A DNA stretch of 64,000 bases from Actinospica robiniae DSM 44927 (GCF_000504285.1 NZ_KI632511.1:5934154-5998153); one strand, 5' to 3'; numbered from the stretch's first letter, positions 10,917 to 20,222 are shown. The notes: generated by a model from the letters alone, not told the origin. Translations and numbers: made by a program.

Positions 10917-12076
10917 CGCTCGCGCTCCGCGGTTCCCTCGCCGACCCGATACCGCGTGCCGGTCAGGCTTTCCGGCACGTCCTGCTCCACCGCGGCCGTG
11001 ATCAGCACCTGCTCCGCGGACGCGGCGACGGAGGCGAGGTGGGAACGGCGGGTGGAGTCGAGTTCGGCGAAGACGTCGTCGAGGATCAGCACCGGTTCCA
11101 GGGATTCCGCGCGCAGCAGCTCGAACGCGGCGAGTTTGATGCTGAGCGCGAAGGACCAGGATTCCCCGTGGCTGGCGAAGGACTTCGCCGGCACCGGGCC
11201 GCTGTGCCCGTAGTCGAGCAGCAGGGCCAGTTCGTCCCGGTGCGGGCCGACGAGCGTCATGCCGCGGTCGATCTCGTCCTGCCGCCCGGCGGCCAGCGCC
11301 GCGGCCAGTTCGCCGTAGAGCTCCGCTTCGGCCGGGGAGGGCGATCCCTGTCCCCAGGCTGTGGACGGAGTGAAGGACGGCCGGTAGTCCAAGGAGGCCT
11401 CGTCCCGGCCGGCGATGGCGCCGTATCCCTTGCCCACCAACGGATTGAGCGCCTCGACCAGCTCGAGCCGGCCGGCCAGCAGCTGCGCGCCGGCCCGGGC
11501 CAGATGCTCGTCCCACAGGTCCAGGGTGGACAGGTCCACCTGTGCGCCGCGCCGGGCCCGTCGCAGCTGTGCCGCGCTGCGCAGCAGGGCATTGCGTTGC
11601 TTGAGAGCGCGATCGTAGTCGGCCCGCACCGCCGCGTACCGGGGCGCGCGGTTGACCAGCAGATCGTCCAGGAGCTGCCGCCGCTGCGCCGGATCCCCCT
11701 TCACCAGGGCCAGATCCTCCGGCGCGAACAGCACCGTGCGCAGGTAGCCGAGCGCGTCCCGGGCGCGGGAGACGGCATTGCGGTTGACCCGGGCCCGGTT
11801 GGCCCGCCCCGGGTTGATCTCGAGCTCCAGCAGGGCATTGCGATCCCCGTTGCGCACCAGCGCCCGCAGCACCGCGCGCTCGGCGCCGATGCGCACCAGC
11901 GGGGCATCCTGGGCGACCCGGTGGCTGCCGTGGGTGGCCAGGTAGCCCACCGCTTCGACGATGTTGGTCTTGCCGCGCCCGTTCGGGCCCAGCAGAACAC
12001 AGACGCCGGGCTCGAACTCGAGCTCGAGCCCGGCGTAGCTTCGGAAGTCGACCAACGACAACTGCTGAAGCTGCAA
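10913..12076 (-). CDS. recF: DNA replication and repair protein RecF
   Basis: An SMC-like ATPase of 387 residues that helps load RecA onto gapped single-stranded DNA. Walker A is GPNGRGKTN at about 30-38; the signature and Walker B region [18 protein letters not shown] is in the C-terminal part (about 337-353). The family opening [21 protein letters not shown] is intact and the length is normal. It lies 49 nt from gnd and overlaps dciA by 4 nt. Confidence 0.97.
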   Translation of the reverse strand: MQLQQLSLVDFRSYAGLELEFEPGVCVLLGPNGRGKTNIVEAVGYLATHGSHRVAQDAPLVRIGAERAVLRALVRNGDRNALLELEINPGRANRARVNRNAVSRARDALGYLRTVLFAPEDLALVKGDPAQRRQLLDDLLVNRAPRYAAVRADYDRALKQRNALLRSAAQLRRARRGAQVDLSTLDLWDEHLARAGAQLLAGRLELVEALNPLVGKGYGAIAGRDEASLDYRPSFTPSTAWGQGSPSPAEAELYGELAAALAAGRQDEIDRGMTLVGPHRDELALLLDYGHSGPVPAKSFASHGESWSFALSIKLAAFELLRAESLEPVLILDDVFAELDSTRRSHLASVAASAEQVLITAAVEQDVPESLTGTRYRVGEGTAERER

Positions 12077-12125
12077 GACGATCCTCGCCGTGTGTCTCTC
12101 GGATGCCGCGGACGCGGCGGCGCCG

Positions 12126-13040
12126 TCAGGCGCCGGGGGACTTGTGTTCCTTGGCCGTGTGGCCGGTGGCGTCGGTGACCGCGTGGCCGCCGAACTGGTT
12201 GCGCAGCGCGGCGATCATCTTCATGGCCGGCGAGTCCTCCTGGCGGGAGGAGAAGCGGGCGAAGAGCGAGGCGGTGATCGCGGGCAGCGGCACCGCGTGG
12301 TCGATCGCGGCCTCCACGGTCCACCGGCCCTCGCCGGAGTCGTCGGCGTAGCCGCGCAGGGCCTCGAGGTGCTCGTCGTCGTCGAGGGCGTTGACCGCGA
12401 GGTCGAGCAGCCAGGAACGGATGACCGTGCCCTCCTTCCAGCTGCGGAAGACCTCGTGCACGTCGGTCACCTCGGGCACGGCCTCAAGCAGCTCCCAGCC
12501 CTCGGCGTAGGCCTGCATCATGGCGTACTCGATGCCGTTGTGGACCATCTTGGCGAAGTGGCCGGCACCGGCCGAGCCGGCGTGCACGAAGCCGTAGTCG
12601 CCCTCGGGCTTGAGCGCGTCGAAGATCGGCTGGGCCTTGGCGACGTCCTCGGCCTTGCCGCCGACCATCAGCGCGTAGCCGTTCTGCAGGCCCCACACGC
12701 CGCCGCTCACGCCCGCGTCGATGAAGCCGATGCCCTTGAAGGCCAGCTGCTCGGCGTGCTTCTTGTCGTCGGTCCAGCGCGAGTTGCCGCCGTCGATCAC
12801 CAGGTCGCCGGGCGAGAGGAGATCACCCAGCTCGTCCACCGTCGACTGGGTCGGCGCGCCGGCCGGAACCATGACCCACACCGCGCGCGGCGCGCTGAGC
12901 GACTCGACCAGCTCCTTGAGCGAGCCGACGTCGGCCAGCTCGGGGTTGCGGTCATAGCCCACCACGGTGTGGCCGGCCTGGCGGATGCGCTCGCGCATGT
13001 TTCCGCCCATCTTGCCCAGGCCGATCAGTCCGAGCTCCAT
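12126..13040 (-). CDS. gnd: 6-phosphogluconate dehydrogenase, short decarboxylating form
   Basis: A 304-residue oxidoreductase of the short 6-phosphogluconate dehydrogenase group (the long form is about 470). The Rossmann motif [12 protein letters not shown] opens the protein. [11 protein letters not shown] near 85 and the catalytic-lysine segment [17 protein letters not shown] near 170-186 are present. It converts 6-phosphogluconate to ribulose 5-phosphate plus CO2 with reduction of NAD(P). Placement between dnaN and recF is a feature of streptomycete-like actinobacteria. Cofactor preference is not decided. Confidence 0.93.
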   Translation of the reverse strand: MELGLIGLGKMGGNMRERIRQAGHTVVGYDRNPELADVGSLKELVESLSAPRAVWVMVPAGAPTQSTVDELGDLLSPGDLVIDGGNSRWTDDKKHAEQLAFKGIGFIDAGVSGGVWGLQNGYALMVGGKAEDVAKAQPIFDALKPEGDYGFVHAGSAGAGHFAKMVHNGIEYAMMQAYAEGWELLEAVPEVTDVHEVFRSWKEGTVIRSWLLDLAVNALDDDEHLEALRGYADDSGEGRWTVEAAIDHAVPLPAITASLFARFSSRQEDSPAMKMIAALRNQFGGHAVTDATGHTAKEHKSPGA

Positions 13041-13132
13041 TTGAGCCCACCTTCCTTGTCGTCTACGTCAGACGTCCGCACTGTGTCTCTCGCGCCACGG
13101 TATCGCGCTCGCGGCGCGCCCGCGTGCCCCGC

Positions 13133-13156
13133 TCAGCCGGTCAGCCGGTCAGCCGG
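13133..13156. repeat. Three tandem TCAGCCGG octamers at the dnaN 3' end
   Basis: Units at 13133-13140, 13141-13148 and 13149-13156 are identical. The dnaN stop is the TCA of the middle unit read on the minus strand. Octamer units are not codon-multiples, so a gain or loss would alter the dnaN C-terminus. Confidence 0.8.
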
Positions 13157-14280
13157 ATCGGCATGACCAGGTACCGGTAGGCCGGATCCTGCTCGGCATC
13201 CACTGCCGGGCGGCCGGTGAGCACCGCGGGCTTGGTCGAGGTGGTGTAGGACAGCTGCGTGAACGGGGCGTCGAGCGCGCTCAGGCCCTCGAGCAGGTAG
13301 CCCGGGTTGAAGGCGAGCGAGATCTCCTCGCCCTCGAACACCGCGTCCATGGTCTCGCTGGCGCGGGCCTCGTCCCCGGTGCCCGCCTCGAGGGTGACCT
13401 GGCCGGTGGAGAAGGCCAGCCGGACCGGGGTGTTGCGCTCGGCCACCAGCGCCACCCGCTTGACCGCCTCGATCAGCGCCGCGGTCTCGATCACGGCGTC
13501 GCCGGCGAACTCGCTCGGGAAGATCGAGTTGTACTTGATGAACTCGCCCTCGAGCAGCCGCGTGGTGGTGCGCTTGCCCGCCGCCTCGATGCCGATCAGG
13601 CCTTGGCCCGCCTCGTCCTTGTCGGTGCCGGACAGGGCGAGGGTGACCCACTCGCCGCCGGTGAGCGAGCGGGCGATCTCGTGCAGCGTGCGGGCGGGCA
13701 CCAGGGCCACCGCGTCCAGGTCCGGGGTCTCCGGCTTCCACATGATCTCGCGCACGGCCAGCCGGTACCGGTCGGTGGCGACCAGGCGCAGGGTGTCCCC
13801 GCTGATCTCGACCCGGACGCCGGTCAGGAACGGCAGGGTGTCGTCCTTGCCGGCGGCGACGGCGACCTGGGCCACGGCGGCGGCGAAGGTGTTGGCGGCG
13901 ATGCTGCCGGCGGCCTTGGGCATCTGCGGCAGGGCCGGGTACTCGTCCACCGGCATGGTCTGCAGGGTGAACCGGGAGCTGCCGCAGACCAGCTGGACCT
14001 TCGGGCCGTCGGTGCTGAACTCCACCGGGCGGTTGGGCAGCGCGCGGGCGATGTCGGCCAGCAGCTTGCCGGAGACCAGGACCGTGCCGTCCTGCTCGAC
14101 CTGGGCCGGCAGCTGGGAGCGGGAGGAGACCTCGTAGTCGAACCCGCTGATGACCAGCTCCTCGCCGGCCGCGCTGAGCATCAGCCCGGCCAGCACCGGC
14201 GCCTGCGGCCGTGCCGGGAGGGACTTGGCGGTCCAGGCGACCGCCTCGGCCAGGACGTCTCGTTCCACCCGGAACTTCAC
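13141..14280 (-). CDS. dnaN: DNA polymerase III sliding clamp
   Basis: The beta clamp, 379 residues, a dimeric ring tethering polymerase III. The actinobacterial opening VKFRVERDVLAEAVAWTAKSL and the closing VMPIRLTG (the last strand and partner-binding tail) are both intact. The frame is open to 14520, but the GTG at 14280 matches the family N-terminus and has GGAGG 10 nt upstream, leaving the upstream sequence to oriC. The stop codon lies inside a triple TCAGCCGG repeat. Confidence 0.97.
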   Translation of the reverse strand: MKFRVERDVLAEAVAWTAKSLPARPQAPVLAGLMLSAAGEELVISGFDYEVSSRSQLPAQVEQDGTVLVSGKLLADIARALPNRPVEFSTDGPKVQLVCGSSRFTLQTMPVDEYPALPQMPKAAGSIAANTFAAAVAQVAVAAGKDDTLPFLTGVRVEISGDTLRLVATDRYRLAVREIMWKPETPDLDAVALVPARTLHEIARSLTGGEWVTLALSGTDKDEAGQGLIGIEAAGKRTTTRLLEGEFIKYNSIFPSEFAGDAVIETAALIEAVKRVALVAERNTPVRLAFSTGQVTLEAGTGDEARASETMDAVFEGEEISLAFNPGYLLEGLSALDAPFTQLSYTTSTKPAVLTGRPAVDAEQDPAYRYLVMPIRLTG

Positions 14281-14865
14281 CGCTGATCCGCCTCCACTGT
14301 TCGTCGACCGCATGCTCTCGATGCTTCGCAGAAGGATAGCGCTTCGGTCGGACAGATGGAGATTGGACTTCTGAAGATCCATCAAGGTTATCCACAGAAA
14401 TGCGCGCCGACCACGGGCTTTTTGGATCCGTGGAGTTATTTCTGTAGTAGTAGTAGTAGGGGCTGTGGATACTGTGGAAAAGCGGTCTTTTCGCAGCTCA
14501 GCCCGGAAATTTCTGTACACAGGGGGCTGTGCGAAACCTGGGGATTATCAGCGGTCGGCTGTGGATGACGCAAAGTTTTCCCCACCGCGTCCACAGGCTC
14601 GCTAAGTTTGTGCACATGTTTTCCCCAAAAGGATCTGCAGGCCTGGGGAAAAGATTCTCACCCGAAACGGTGACTCGTCCGCTGAGTGCGCCCGTTCTGC
14701 ACAGAGTTTATCCCCAGGCATCCACAGGCTGTGCACTATTCCCGGTCGATTTCCACATCTGTGCACAGGCGATGGGCGCGACCAGGCTCTTCGGCCTGTG
14801 TACCCGCGCAGGGCTGTGGATAATCCCGGTGGAAAACCCGGAAAGAAGTGGAAAACTCGGCGGAC
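14281..14865. other. oriC: Chromosomal replication origin oriC
   Basis: A 585-nt gene-free interval between dnaA and dnaN. DnaA boxes (TTATCCACA-type): perfect at 14388-14396 (+) and 14815-14823 (-). One mismatch: 14464-14472 (-), 14473-14481 (-), 14560-14568 (-), 14708-14716 (+). Two or three mismatches: 14587-14595 (+), 14718-14726 (+) and 14749-14757 (+). TTTTCCCCA variants occur at 14576-14584, 14619-14627 and, on the minus strand, 14644-14652. A DnaA-trio lies at 14445-14459 next to a box pair. Locally AT-rich stretches (14415-14444) flank the trio. Location and content match actinobacterial origins. Confidence 0.95.
14445..14481 (-). promoter_or_regulatory. DnaA-trio unwinding element with tandem DnaA boxes
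   Basis: Read on the minus strand, two directly abutting DnaA boxes (TTTTCCACA at 14481-14473, GTATCCACA at 14472-14464) are followed by a 4-nt GC spacer, then five TAC triplets (14459-14445) and an AT-rich stretch. The opposite strand therefore reads 3'-GAT-5' five times, the arrangement described for the DnaA-trio, where DnaA loads from double-stranded boxes onto single-stranded trios to melt the origin. Function is inferred from this architecture. Confidence 0.75.
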
Positions 14866-16536
14866 TCAGCCGCGCATCGACTTGATGCGGTTGGTCAGTT
14901 CGTTGACCTGGTTGTAGGTCGAGCGGCGCTCGGCCATCAGGGAACGGATCTTGCGGTCCGCGTGCATGACCGTGGTGTGGTCGCGGCCGCCGAACAGCTG
15001 CCCGATCTTGGGCAGGGACAGGTCCGTCAGCTCCCGGCACAGGTACATGGCGATCTGACGCGCGGTCACCAGCACCCGGCTGCGCGAGGTGCCGCAGATG
15101 TCTTCCATGGACAGGCCGAAGTACGCGGCGGTCTGCGCCATGATGGTGGCCGCGGTGATCTCGGTGCCGCCGGTCTCCGGGAACAGGTCCTTGAGCACCG
15201 TCTCGGCCAGCGGGAAGTCCACCGGGGAGCGGTTGAGCGAGGCGAAGGCGGTGACCCGGATCAGCGCGCCCTCGAGCTCGCGGATGTTCGTGGAGATCTT
15301 GCTGGCGATGAACTCCAGCACCTCCGGCGGGGCGTTGAGGCCCTCCTGCGCGGCCTTCTTGCGCAGGATCGCGATGCGGGTCTCGAGCTCCGGCGGCTGC
15401 ACGTCGGTGATCAGGCCCCACTCGAACCGGGAGCGCAGCCGGTCCTCCAGCGTGGTCAGCTGCTTGGGCGGCCGGTCGCTGGAGATCACGATCTGCTTGT
15501 TCGAGTTGTGCAGCGCGTTGAAGGTGTGGAAGAACTCCTCCTGGGTGCCTTCCTTGTTCTCCAGGAACTGGATGTCGTCGATCATCAGGATGTCGATGTC
15601 GCGGTACCGGCGCCGCAGCAGGTCCTGCTTGCCGTCGCGGATCGCGTTGATGAAGTCGTTGGTGAACTCCTCGGTACTCACGTACCGCACCCGGGTGCCC
15701 GGGTAGAGCGAGCGGGTGTAGTGCCCGATCGCGTGCAGCAGGTGGGTCTTGCCGAGTCCGGACTCGCCGTAGATGAACAGCGGGTTGTACGCCTTTGCCG
15801 GGGCCTCGGCGACGGCCACCGCGGCGGCGTGCGCGAACCGGTTGCTCGAGCCGATGACGAAGGTCTCGAACAGGTACTTCGGATTGAGCCGGCCGGCCTC
15901 GCCCTCCTTGGGCGGTCCGTCCGAGGCGCCGGAGTGCTTGCCGAACGCGGTCGGGCGCGGCTCCGCCGTGCCGGGCGCGGACATGGCCGAGTCCTCGGTG
16001 TGCCCGCCGGCCGCGCGCGGGGAGAACGGCAGCGGGGCGGGGGACGGCTGCAGGTTCGGCGAGACGGCCCGGACGCCCTGCGGCGGCAGGCTGATCGGGC
16101 TGGCGCTGAGGCCGGGCACGCGCGGCTCGGGCTCCACGGCCGGCGGCGCGAACGGCGGCGCGAACGGCAGGCGCGGCACCGGAGCCTGCTCCCGTACCGG
16201 GGCGAATGGCTGCGCGGCGGGCTGCGGCTGGTCGGTGACCGTCACGGCGAGGCGCACCGGATGGCCGAGCAGCTGCTCCAGGCTGCCCGCGACGAAGTCG
16301 CGCAGGTTACCCTCGAGCTTGTCCTTGGTGTAGTTGTCCGGCACGCCGAGCACAGCGGTGTCGCCGACCAGGGCCATCGGCACGGTGAGCGCGAGGAAGG
16401 CGCGGTCACGCGGGCCGGGATGGTCTTCGGCCTCCATCCGGGCCGTGAAGTACTTCCAGACCGTGGCGAAGTCACCCAACGGCGGGAGTCCGCCCGGGGA
16501 AGGCTGGCTGGGGAAGTCTTCAGGCACGGCTACCAC
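14866..16536 (-). CDS. dnaA: Chromosomal replication initiator DnaA
   Basis: A 556-residue initiator ATPase. Domain I is about residues 20-106. Domain II is a long, poorly conserved Pro-rich linker (about 107-215), typical of high-GC actinobacteria. Domain III has Walker [10 protein letters not shown] (257-265), Walker [10 protein letters not shown] (near 316) and the arginine-containing SSDRPPKQL. Domain IV ends with the DNA-binding signature [19 protein letters not shown] at 16536 is used; another GTG three codons on (16527) is possible, and neither has a strong ribosome binding site. DnaA boxes in the upstream interval suggest autoregulation. Confidence 0.97.
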   Translation of the reverse strand: MVAVPEDFPSQPSPGGLPPLGDFATVWKYFTARMEAEDHPGPRDRAFLALTVPMALVGDTAVLGVPDNYTKDKLEGNLRDFVAGSLEQLLGHPVRLAVTVTDQPQPAAQPFAPVREQAPVPRLPFAPPFAPPAVEPEPRVPGLSASPISLPPQGVRAVSPNLQPSPAPLPFSPRAAGGHTEDSAMSAPGTAEPRPTAFGKHSGASDGPPKEGEAGRLNPKYLFETFVIGSSNRFAHAAAVAVAEAPAKAYNPLFIYGESGLGKTHLLHAIGHYTRSLYPGTRVRYVSTEEFTNDFINAIRDGKQDLLRRRYRDIDILMIDDIQFLENKEGTQEEFFHTFNALHNSNKQIVISSDRPPKQLTTLEDRLRSRFEWGLITDVQPPELETRIAILRKKAAQEGLNAPPEVLEFIASKISTNIRELEGALIRVTAFASLNRSPVDFPLAETVLKDLFPETGGTEITAATIMAQTAAYFGLSMEDICGTSRSRVLVTARQIAMYLCRELTDLSLPKIGQLFGGRDHTTVMHADRKIRSLMAERRSTYNQVNELTNRIKSMRG

Positions 16537-16853
16537 TCATTGTGATCGGTACTACGGGGGCGCATGCCCTAGTTTTCCACAAGTCCTGTGGACAAGTTGT
16601 GGATCCCGCTGTGGATCAGTGTGCGAGCCACCAGGCGACCCCATGACGGTAGCCACCCGGAGCCCGCTGTTCAACTTGTTGTCCACAGTTGGGGGATAGA
16701 TGTGGACAGCGGCTGAGTTTGACCCGGTGGCCGGTGCCCGCGTACCGTAAGCAGGTCGAGTCGATGCTCCAGCGGTGAATGCTGCCCGGGGTTGCCGCCC
16801 AGCGGCGCTCGCACCGTAGACCGAGTCACGTCAGTACCTGTCTGGAGCCTCCA
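16537..16853. promoter_or_regulatory. dnaA-rpmH divergent region with DnaA boxes
   Basis: This 317-nt non-coding interval separates dnaA and rpmH. It holds six DnaA-box-like nonamers: 16573-16581 (+, TTTTCCACA), 16587-16595 (-, TTGTCCACA), 16598-16606 (-, two mismatches), 16610-16618 (-, TGATCCACA), 16679-16687 (+, TTGTCCACA) and 16701-16709 (-, CTGTCCACA). The first cluster is 40-80 nt upstream of the dnaA start, where it could repress dnaA. The rpmH promoter occupies the right end. Confidence 0.75.
16719..16748 (+). promoter_or_regulatory. Predicted rpmH promoter
   Basis: TTGACC (16719-16724), an 18-nt spacer and TACCGT (16743-16748) match a housekeeping sigma promoter. It would give a leader of roughly 100 nt before rpmH. 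A DnaA box at 16701-16709 lies just upstream of the -35. Confidence 0.55.
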
Positions 16854-16991
16854 GTGAGCAAGCGCACCTTCCAGCCGAACAACCGGCGCCGCGCCAAGAC
16901 CCACGGCTTCCGGCTGCGCATGCGCACCCGGGCCGGCCGGGCCATCCTCGCCTCGCGTCGGAACAAGGGCCGCAAGGACCTGTCCGCGTAA
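16854..16991 (+). CDS. rpmH: 50S ribosomal protein L34
   Basis: A 45-residue basic ribosomal protein of the large subunit with the complete family sequence: [18 protein letters not shown], then [20 protein letters not shown]. The GTG start at 16854 has GGAG about 7 nt upstream. It is the first gene of the rpmH-rnpA-yidD-yidC-jag operon. Confidence 0.98.
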   Translation: MSKRTFQPNNRRRAKTHGFRLRMRTRAGRAILASRRNKGRKDLSA

Positions 16992-17044
16992 GCACCCCGC
17001 CCGCCCGGCGGGTGGCCCAGGCCGACCGAACCTCGGAGTAGCGC

Positions 17045-17455
17045 GTGCTGCCCAGCGAGAGCCGCGTACGTCGCGGTGACGAGTTCGCCCGGGCGATCCG
17101 CTTCGGACGTAGGTCCGGTCGTACCCACCTGGTGGCGTACCTGGCCGCGACGATGGGCCCCGAGGGGCCCGATAAGGCGATCGACGAAGCCCGCACGGGT
17201 CCCCCGGCCCGCGCGGGCTTCGTCGTCAGCAAGGCCGTCGGCAACGCCGTGGTGCGTAACCGGGTCCGTCGTCGACTGCGCCATCTGTGCGCCGAGCGGC
17301 TCGGATCGCTGCCGACTGGATCTATCCTGGTGGTCAGGGCGCTGCCGCCGGCGGCCGAGGCCGACTCAGTGTTGCTCGGCCGGGAACTCGACGGCGCGCT
17401 CAAGCGTCTGACAGGCGGCGGGGCGTCCCCGCCGAAGATCCCGACGGCGGAGTGA
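17045..17455 (+). CDS. rnpA: Ribonuclease P protein component
   Basis: A 136-residue basic protein that assists the RNase P RNA in maturing tRNA 5' ends. The opening [22 protein letters not shown] and the RNR motif in [16 protein letters not shown] (about residues 66-81) are diagnostic. A longer than usual loop (about 40-57) and a Gly/Pro-rich tail are seen. It is separated from rpmH by 53 nt. Confidence 0.96.
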   Translation: MLPSESRVRRGDEFARAIRFGRRSGRTHLVAYLAATMGPEGPDKAIDEARTGPPARAGFVVSKAVGNAVVRNRVRRRLRHLCAERLGSLPTGSILVVRALPPAAEADSVLLGRELDGALKRLTGGGASPPKIPTAE

Positions 17456-17460
17456 CGAGC

Positions 17461-17739
17461 ATGAAGTACCTCTTCATGGGGCTCATCCGGATCTACCAGA
17501 AGACGATCTCACCGATGCTCGGCGAGGTCTGCCGGTACTACCCGAGCTGCTCGCACTACGGGTACGAGGCGATGTCGGTCCACGGGGCGTTCAAGGGGAC
17601 AATACTGACTGCGTGGCGTGTTCTGCGGTGCAACCCGTGGAGCCCGGGCGGAGTGGACGAGGTGCCGCCCCGCGGACGGTGGAAGACACCGGCCGCGGAG
17701 GGTGCCAAGGTAGGCGTCAGCAGCACGGCCAACGAGTGA
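17461..17739 (+). CDS. yidD: Membrane protein insertion efficiency factor YidD
   Basis: A 92-residue YidD. The family block runs [11 protein letters not shown], then [14 protein letters not shown] with its conserved cysteines, then [17 protein letters not shown]. It is a peripheral inner-membrane protein aiding YidC-dependent insertion. ATG 17461 has GGAG 8 nt upstream (17449-17452). A GTG at 17452 overlapping the rnpA stop would add three residues and cannot be excluded. Confidence 0.95.
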   Translation: MKYLFMGLIRIYQKTISPMLGEVCRYYPSCSHYGYEAMSVHGAFKGTILTAWRVLRCNPWSPGGVDEVPPRGRWKTPAAEGAKVGVSSTANE

Positions 17740-17800
17740 GCAAGAAGACAATGGACCTGGAAGCAGTGGACTTGGCAGGCCTTAGGCGAGGAGCCTGATC

Positions 17801-18811
17801 GTGAGTGGTATCTATTCAGTGTTGACCCCGATCATGTGGGTCATCAGCTGGGTGATTGTGCAGTTCCACAAGTTCTTCAGCTTGTTCTTCATCTCGAACA
17901 GCGGCTGGGCCTGGGGACTCTCGATCGTCTTCCTCACCCTGGTCATCCGTGCCGCGCTGATCCCGCTGTTCGTCAAGCAGATCAAGTCCATGCGGGCGAT
18001 GCAGGTCATCCAGCCCCAGGTCAAGGCGCTGCAGGAGAAGTACAAGAAGGAGGCGGAGCGGGTCAAGTTCGATCCGGTCCGTAAGCGCGAGGTCCAGGCC
18101 AAGCAGCAGAAAGAGCTGATGGCCCTGTACAAGGAGCACGGCACCAACCCCTTCGCCAGCTGCCTCCCGCTGCTGGTGCAGTCGCCGTTCTTCACCTCGC
18201 TCTACCGGCTGCTCTACCAGGTCTCGAACGAGAAGACCTTCGCCTTCATGACCACCGCGCTCGTGCTGAGCGCGAACCAGGCGCACGTCTTCGGAGCGCC
18301 GATCTCGGCCCACTTCGGGACCTCGGAGGCTGTGCTCAGGGCCAACGGCTCGAGCGTGGCGGACGTCAAGACCGTCATCATCGTGATGACCGTGATCTAC
18401 GTGGCGACGCAGTTCATCACGCAGCGGCAGATGATCGTCAAGAACAGCTCGCCGGACAACCCCATGGTCAAGCAGCAGAAGACCATGATGTACTTCATGC
18501 CGATCATCATGGCGTTCTTCTGCTTCGTCGCCCCGGTCGGTGTGCTCATGTACCTGCTCACCTCCAACTTCTGGACCATGGGCCAGCAGTTCTACGTGCT
18601 GCGCAACAGTCCGACGCCGGGCTCGGTGGCACACCAGCAGCACCTGGAGCGCAAGGCCGCGAAGGCGTCCAAGAAGGGCCAGCCGGCTCCGGTGGAGGAC
18701 AAGGCCCCGTCGAAGGACGACACCCCGATCGCGGTCACCTCGACCGGCCGGGCCAAGCCGCAGCGCAACCAGCCCAGCCGTACCACGAAGAGCCAGCGGA
18801 CCAAGCGGTAG
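17801..18811 (+). CDS. yidC: Membrane protein insertase YidC
   Basis: A 336-residue Oxa1/YidC insertase of the short Gram-positive type lacking the large periplasmic domain. Hydrophobic segments near residues 12-45, 125-145, 190-210 and 225-255 and the conserved WGLSIVFLTLVIRAALIPLFVKQ and NPFASCLPLLVQSPFF stretches identify it. An amphipathic Lys-rich cytoplasmic loop (about 60-110) and a long basic tail (about 275-336) are present. The GTG start is preceded by GAGGAG. It works with YidD and SecYEG in inserting membrane proteins. Confidence 0.96.
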   Translation: MSGIYSVLTPIMWVISWVIVQFHKFFSLFFISNSGWAWGLSIVFLTLVIRAALIPLFVKQIKSMRAMQVIQPQVKALQEKYKKEAERVKFDPVRKREVQAKQQKELMALYKEHGTNPFASCLPLLVQSPFFTSLYRLLYQVSNEKTFAFMTTALVLSANQAHVFGAPISAHFGTSEAVLRANGSSVADVKTVIIVMTVIYVATQFITQRQMIVKNSSPDNPMVKQQKTMMYFMPIIMAFFCFVAPVGVLMYLLTSNFWTMGQQFYVLRNSPTPGSVAHQQHLERKAAKASKKGQPAPVEDKAPSKDDTPIAVTSTGRAKPQRNQPSRTTKSQRTKR

Positions 18812-18833
18812 CGCGAGAGTGAGGAGCGGAACG

Positions 18834-19361
18834 GTGACGACGCAGTCGGAGAGCGCCGTGTCGACGCAGCCGGCAGACGGAGCGGAGGCTGAGCCGGAAG
18901 GCCGCCTGGCCCGGCTCGAGGAGGAAGGCGACATCGCCGCCGACTACCTGGAGGGCCTCCTGGATATCGCCGATCTCGACGGCGACATCGACATGGACGT
19001 CGAGGGCGACCGCGCCGCGGTGTCCATCGTCGGCGAGGGGCTCGACCACCTGGTGGGTGCGAAGGGCGAGGTGCTCGAGGCGCTGCAGGAGCTGACCCGG
19101 CTCGCGGTGACCCGGGAGACCGGCGAGCGCACCCGGCTGATGCTGGACATCGGCGGCCACCGGGCCGCCCGCAAGGCCGAACTGATGAGCCTCGGCGCCG
19201 AGGCGGTGACCCAGGCGAAGGAGACCCAGCAGGGTGTCCGGCTGAGCCCGATGTCGCCGTTCGAGCGCAAGGTCGTGCACGACGTCGTCGCCGCCGCGGG
19301 TCTGCGCAGCGAGTCCGAGGGCGAGGAGCCCAATCGCTGTGTGATCGTCTACCCGGTCTGA
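18834..19361 (+). CDS. jag: Jag/KhpB RNA-binding protein (KH and R3H domains)
   Basis: A 175-residue protein. An acidic N-terminus (about 1-45) is followed by a KH domain (about 60-125, with VGEGLDHLVGAKGEVLEALQELTRLAV) and an R3H domain (about 125-175, with MSPFERKVVHDVVAAA and NRCVIVYP). Jag/KhpB homologues bind RNA and influence cell-envelope assembly and sporulation or elongation in Gram-positives. GTG 18834 follows GAGGAGCGGA. It is the last gene of the rpmH operon; a terminator follows. Confidence 0.95.
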   Translation: MTTQSESAVSTQPADGAEAEPEGRLARLEEEGDIAADYLEGLLDIADLDGDIDMDVEGDRAAVSIVGEGLDHLVGAKGEVLEALQELTRLAVTRETGERTRLMLDIGGHRAARKAELMSLGAEAVTQAKETQQGVRLSPMSPFERKVVHDVVAAAGLRSESEGEEPNRCVIVYPV

Positions 19362-19394
19362 CGCATCGGATCCGACCACTCTGCAATCCATGAC

Positions 19395-19438
19395 AGGGCC
19401 ACCCACGGCGAGGACGCGCCGCAGGGTGGCCCTTCTTG
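19395..19438 (+). terminator. Intrinsic terminator after jag
   Basis: A perfect 10-bp stem (19395-19404 with 19424-19433) with a 19-nt loop is followed by TCTTGGT. It closes the rpmH-jag operon 33 nt after the jag stop. Confidence 0.75.
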
Positions 19439-19472
19439 GTGCCTCTGAGCGCGGATCGTTAATCTGGACCAT

Positions 19473-19486
19473 GTTCCACGTGAAAC
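19473..19486. other. parS site upstream of rsmG
   Basis: GTTCCACGTGAAAC, a hybrid between the two palindromic parS forms seen here. It lies 16 nt before rsmG, so ParB binding could also affect rsmG expression. Confidence 0.85.
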
Positions 19487-19501
19487 AATCGAGGTGTGTG
19501 A

Positions 19502-20188
19502 ATGACCGACGAGCACAGCTGCACCCTCTCCCCGCCGCCGGCTGAGGCCGAGCGCCTCTTCGGCGAGCACCTGCCCGCGATGGCGCGCTACGCCGAGCTG
19601 TTGGCCGGGCCGGGCGTGGAGCGCGGGCTGATCGGTCCGCGCGAGGTGGATCGGCTCTGGGAGCGCCACCTGCTCAACTGCGGAGCGGTGGCCGAACTCA
19701 TCGCCCCGGGCCTCGACGTGGTGGACGTCGGCTCCGGCGGCGGACTGCCGGGTCTGGTGCTGGCGATCGCCCGCCCGGACCTCCGGATCACCCTGCTCGA
19801 GCCGCTGCTGCGGCGGACCGTCTTCCTGAGCGAATGCGTGGAGCGGCTTGAGCTGCGCAACGTGGAGGTGCGTCGCGGCCGGGCCGAGGAGTGGGCCGGC
19901 CGGGTGGCGGCAGACGTGGTGACCGCCCGCGCGGTGGCGTCGCTGGAGAAGTTGGTCGGCTGGTGCCTCCCCCTGCTCGCACCGAAGGGGCACATGCTCG
20001 CGCTCAAGGGCGAGACGGCGGCGAGCGAGCTCGAAGCCGTGGCTCCGAAGCTGCAGAGCCTGGGCGCGGTGAAATGGAGCGTCGTGGAGGTCGGAGCAGA
20101 GCTCGGAGACGCGGCGACCCGGGTGGTGCGGATTGATTTGGGGGCACAGGGATACCGCAAGCCCCGATCTCGCCGCGCAGCAAAGTAA
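19502..20188 (+). CDS. rsmG: 16S rRNA m7G527 methyltransferase RsmG
   Basis: A 228-residue SAM-dependent methyltransferase that methylates N7 of G527 in 16S rRNA. Motif I is VVDVGSGGGLPGLVLAI (near residues 77-93), followed by ITLLEPLLRRTVFLSE and the later TARAVASLEKLVGWC and LKGETAASE motifs. Loss of RsmG is known to give low-level streptomycin resistance. It lies between two parS-bearing intergenic regions. Confidence 0.96.
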   Translation: MTDEHSCTLSPPPAEAERLFGEHLPAMARYAELLAGPGVERGLIGPREVDRLWERHLLNCGAVAELIAPGLDVVDVGSGGGLPGLVLAIARPDLRITLLEPLLRRTVFLSECVERLELRNVEVRRGRAEEWAGRVAADVVTARAVASLEKLVGWCLPLLAPKGHMLALKGETAASELEAVAPKLQSLGAVKWSVVEVGAELGDAATRVVRIDLGAQGYRKPRSRRAAK

Positions 20189-20222
20189 GAACGGATACAG
20201 TACTTCTTGCTCCTAGGCGCGT

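Noticed and set aside
14445-14459. TAG repeat as a simple microsatellite
   Set aside because: Its phase, distance and orientation to a DnaA box pair inside oriC fit a DnaA-trio better than chance.
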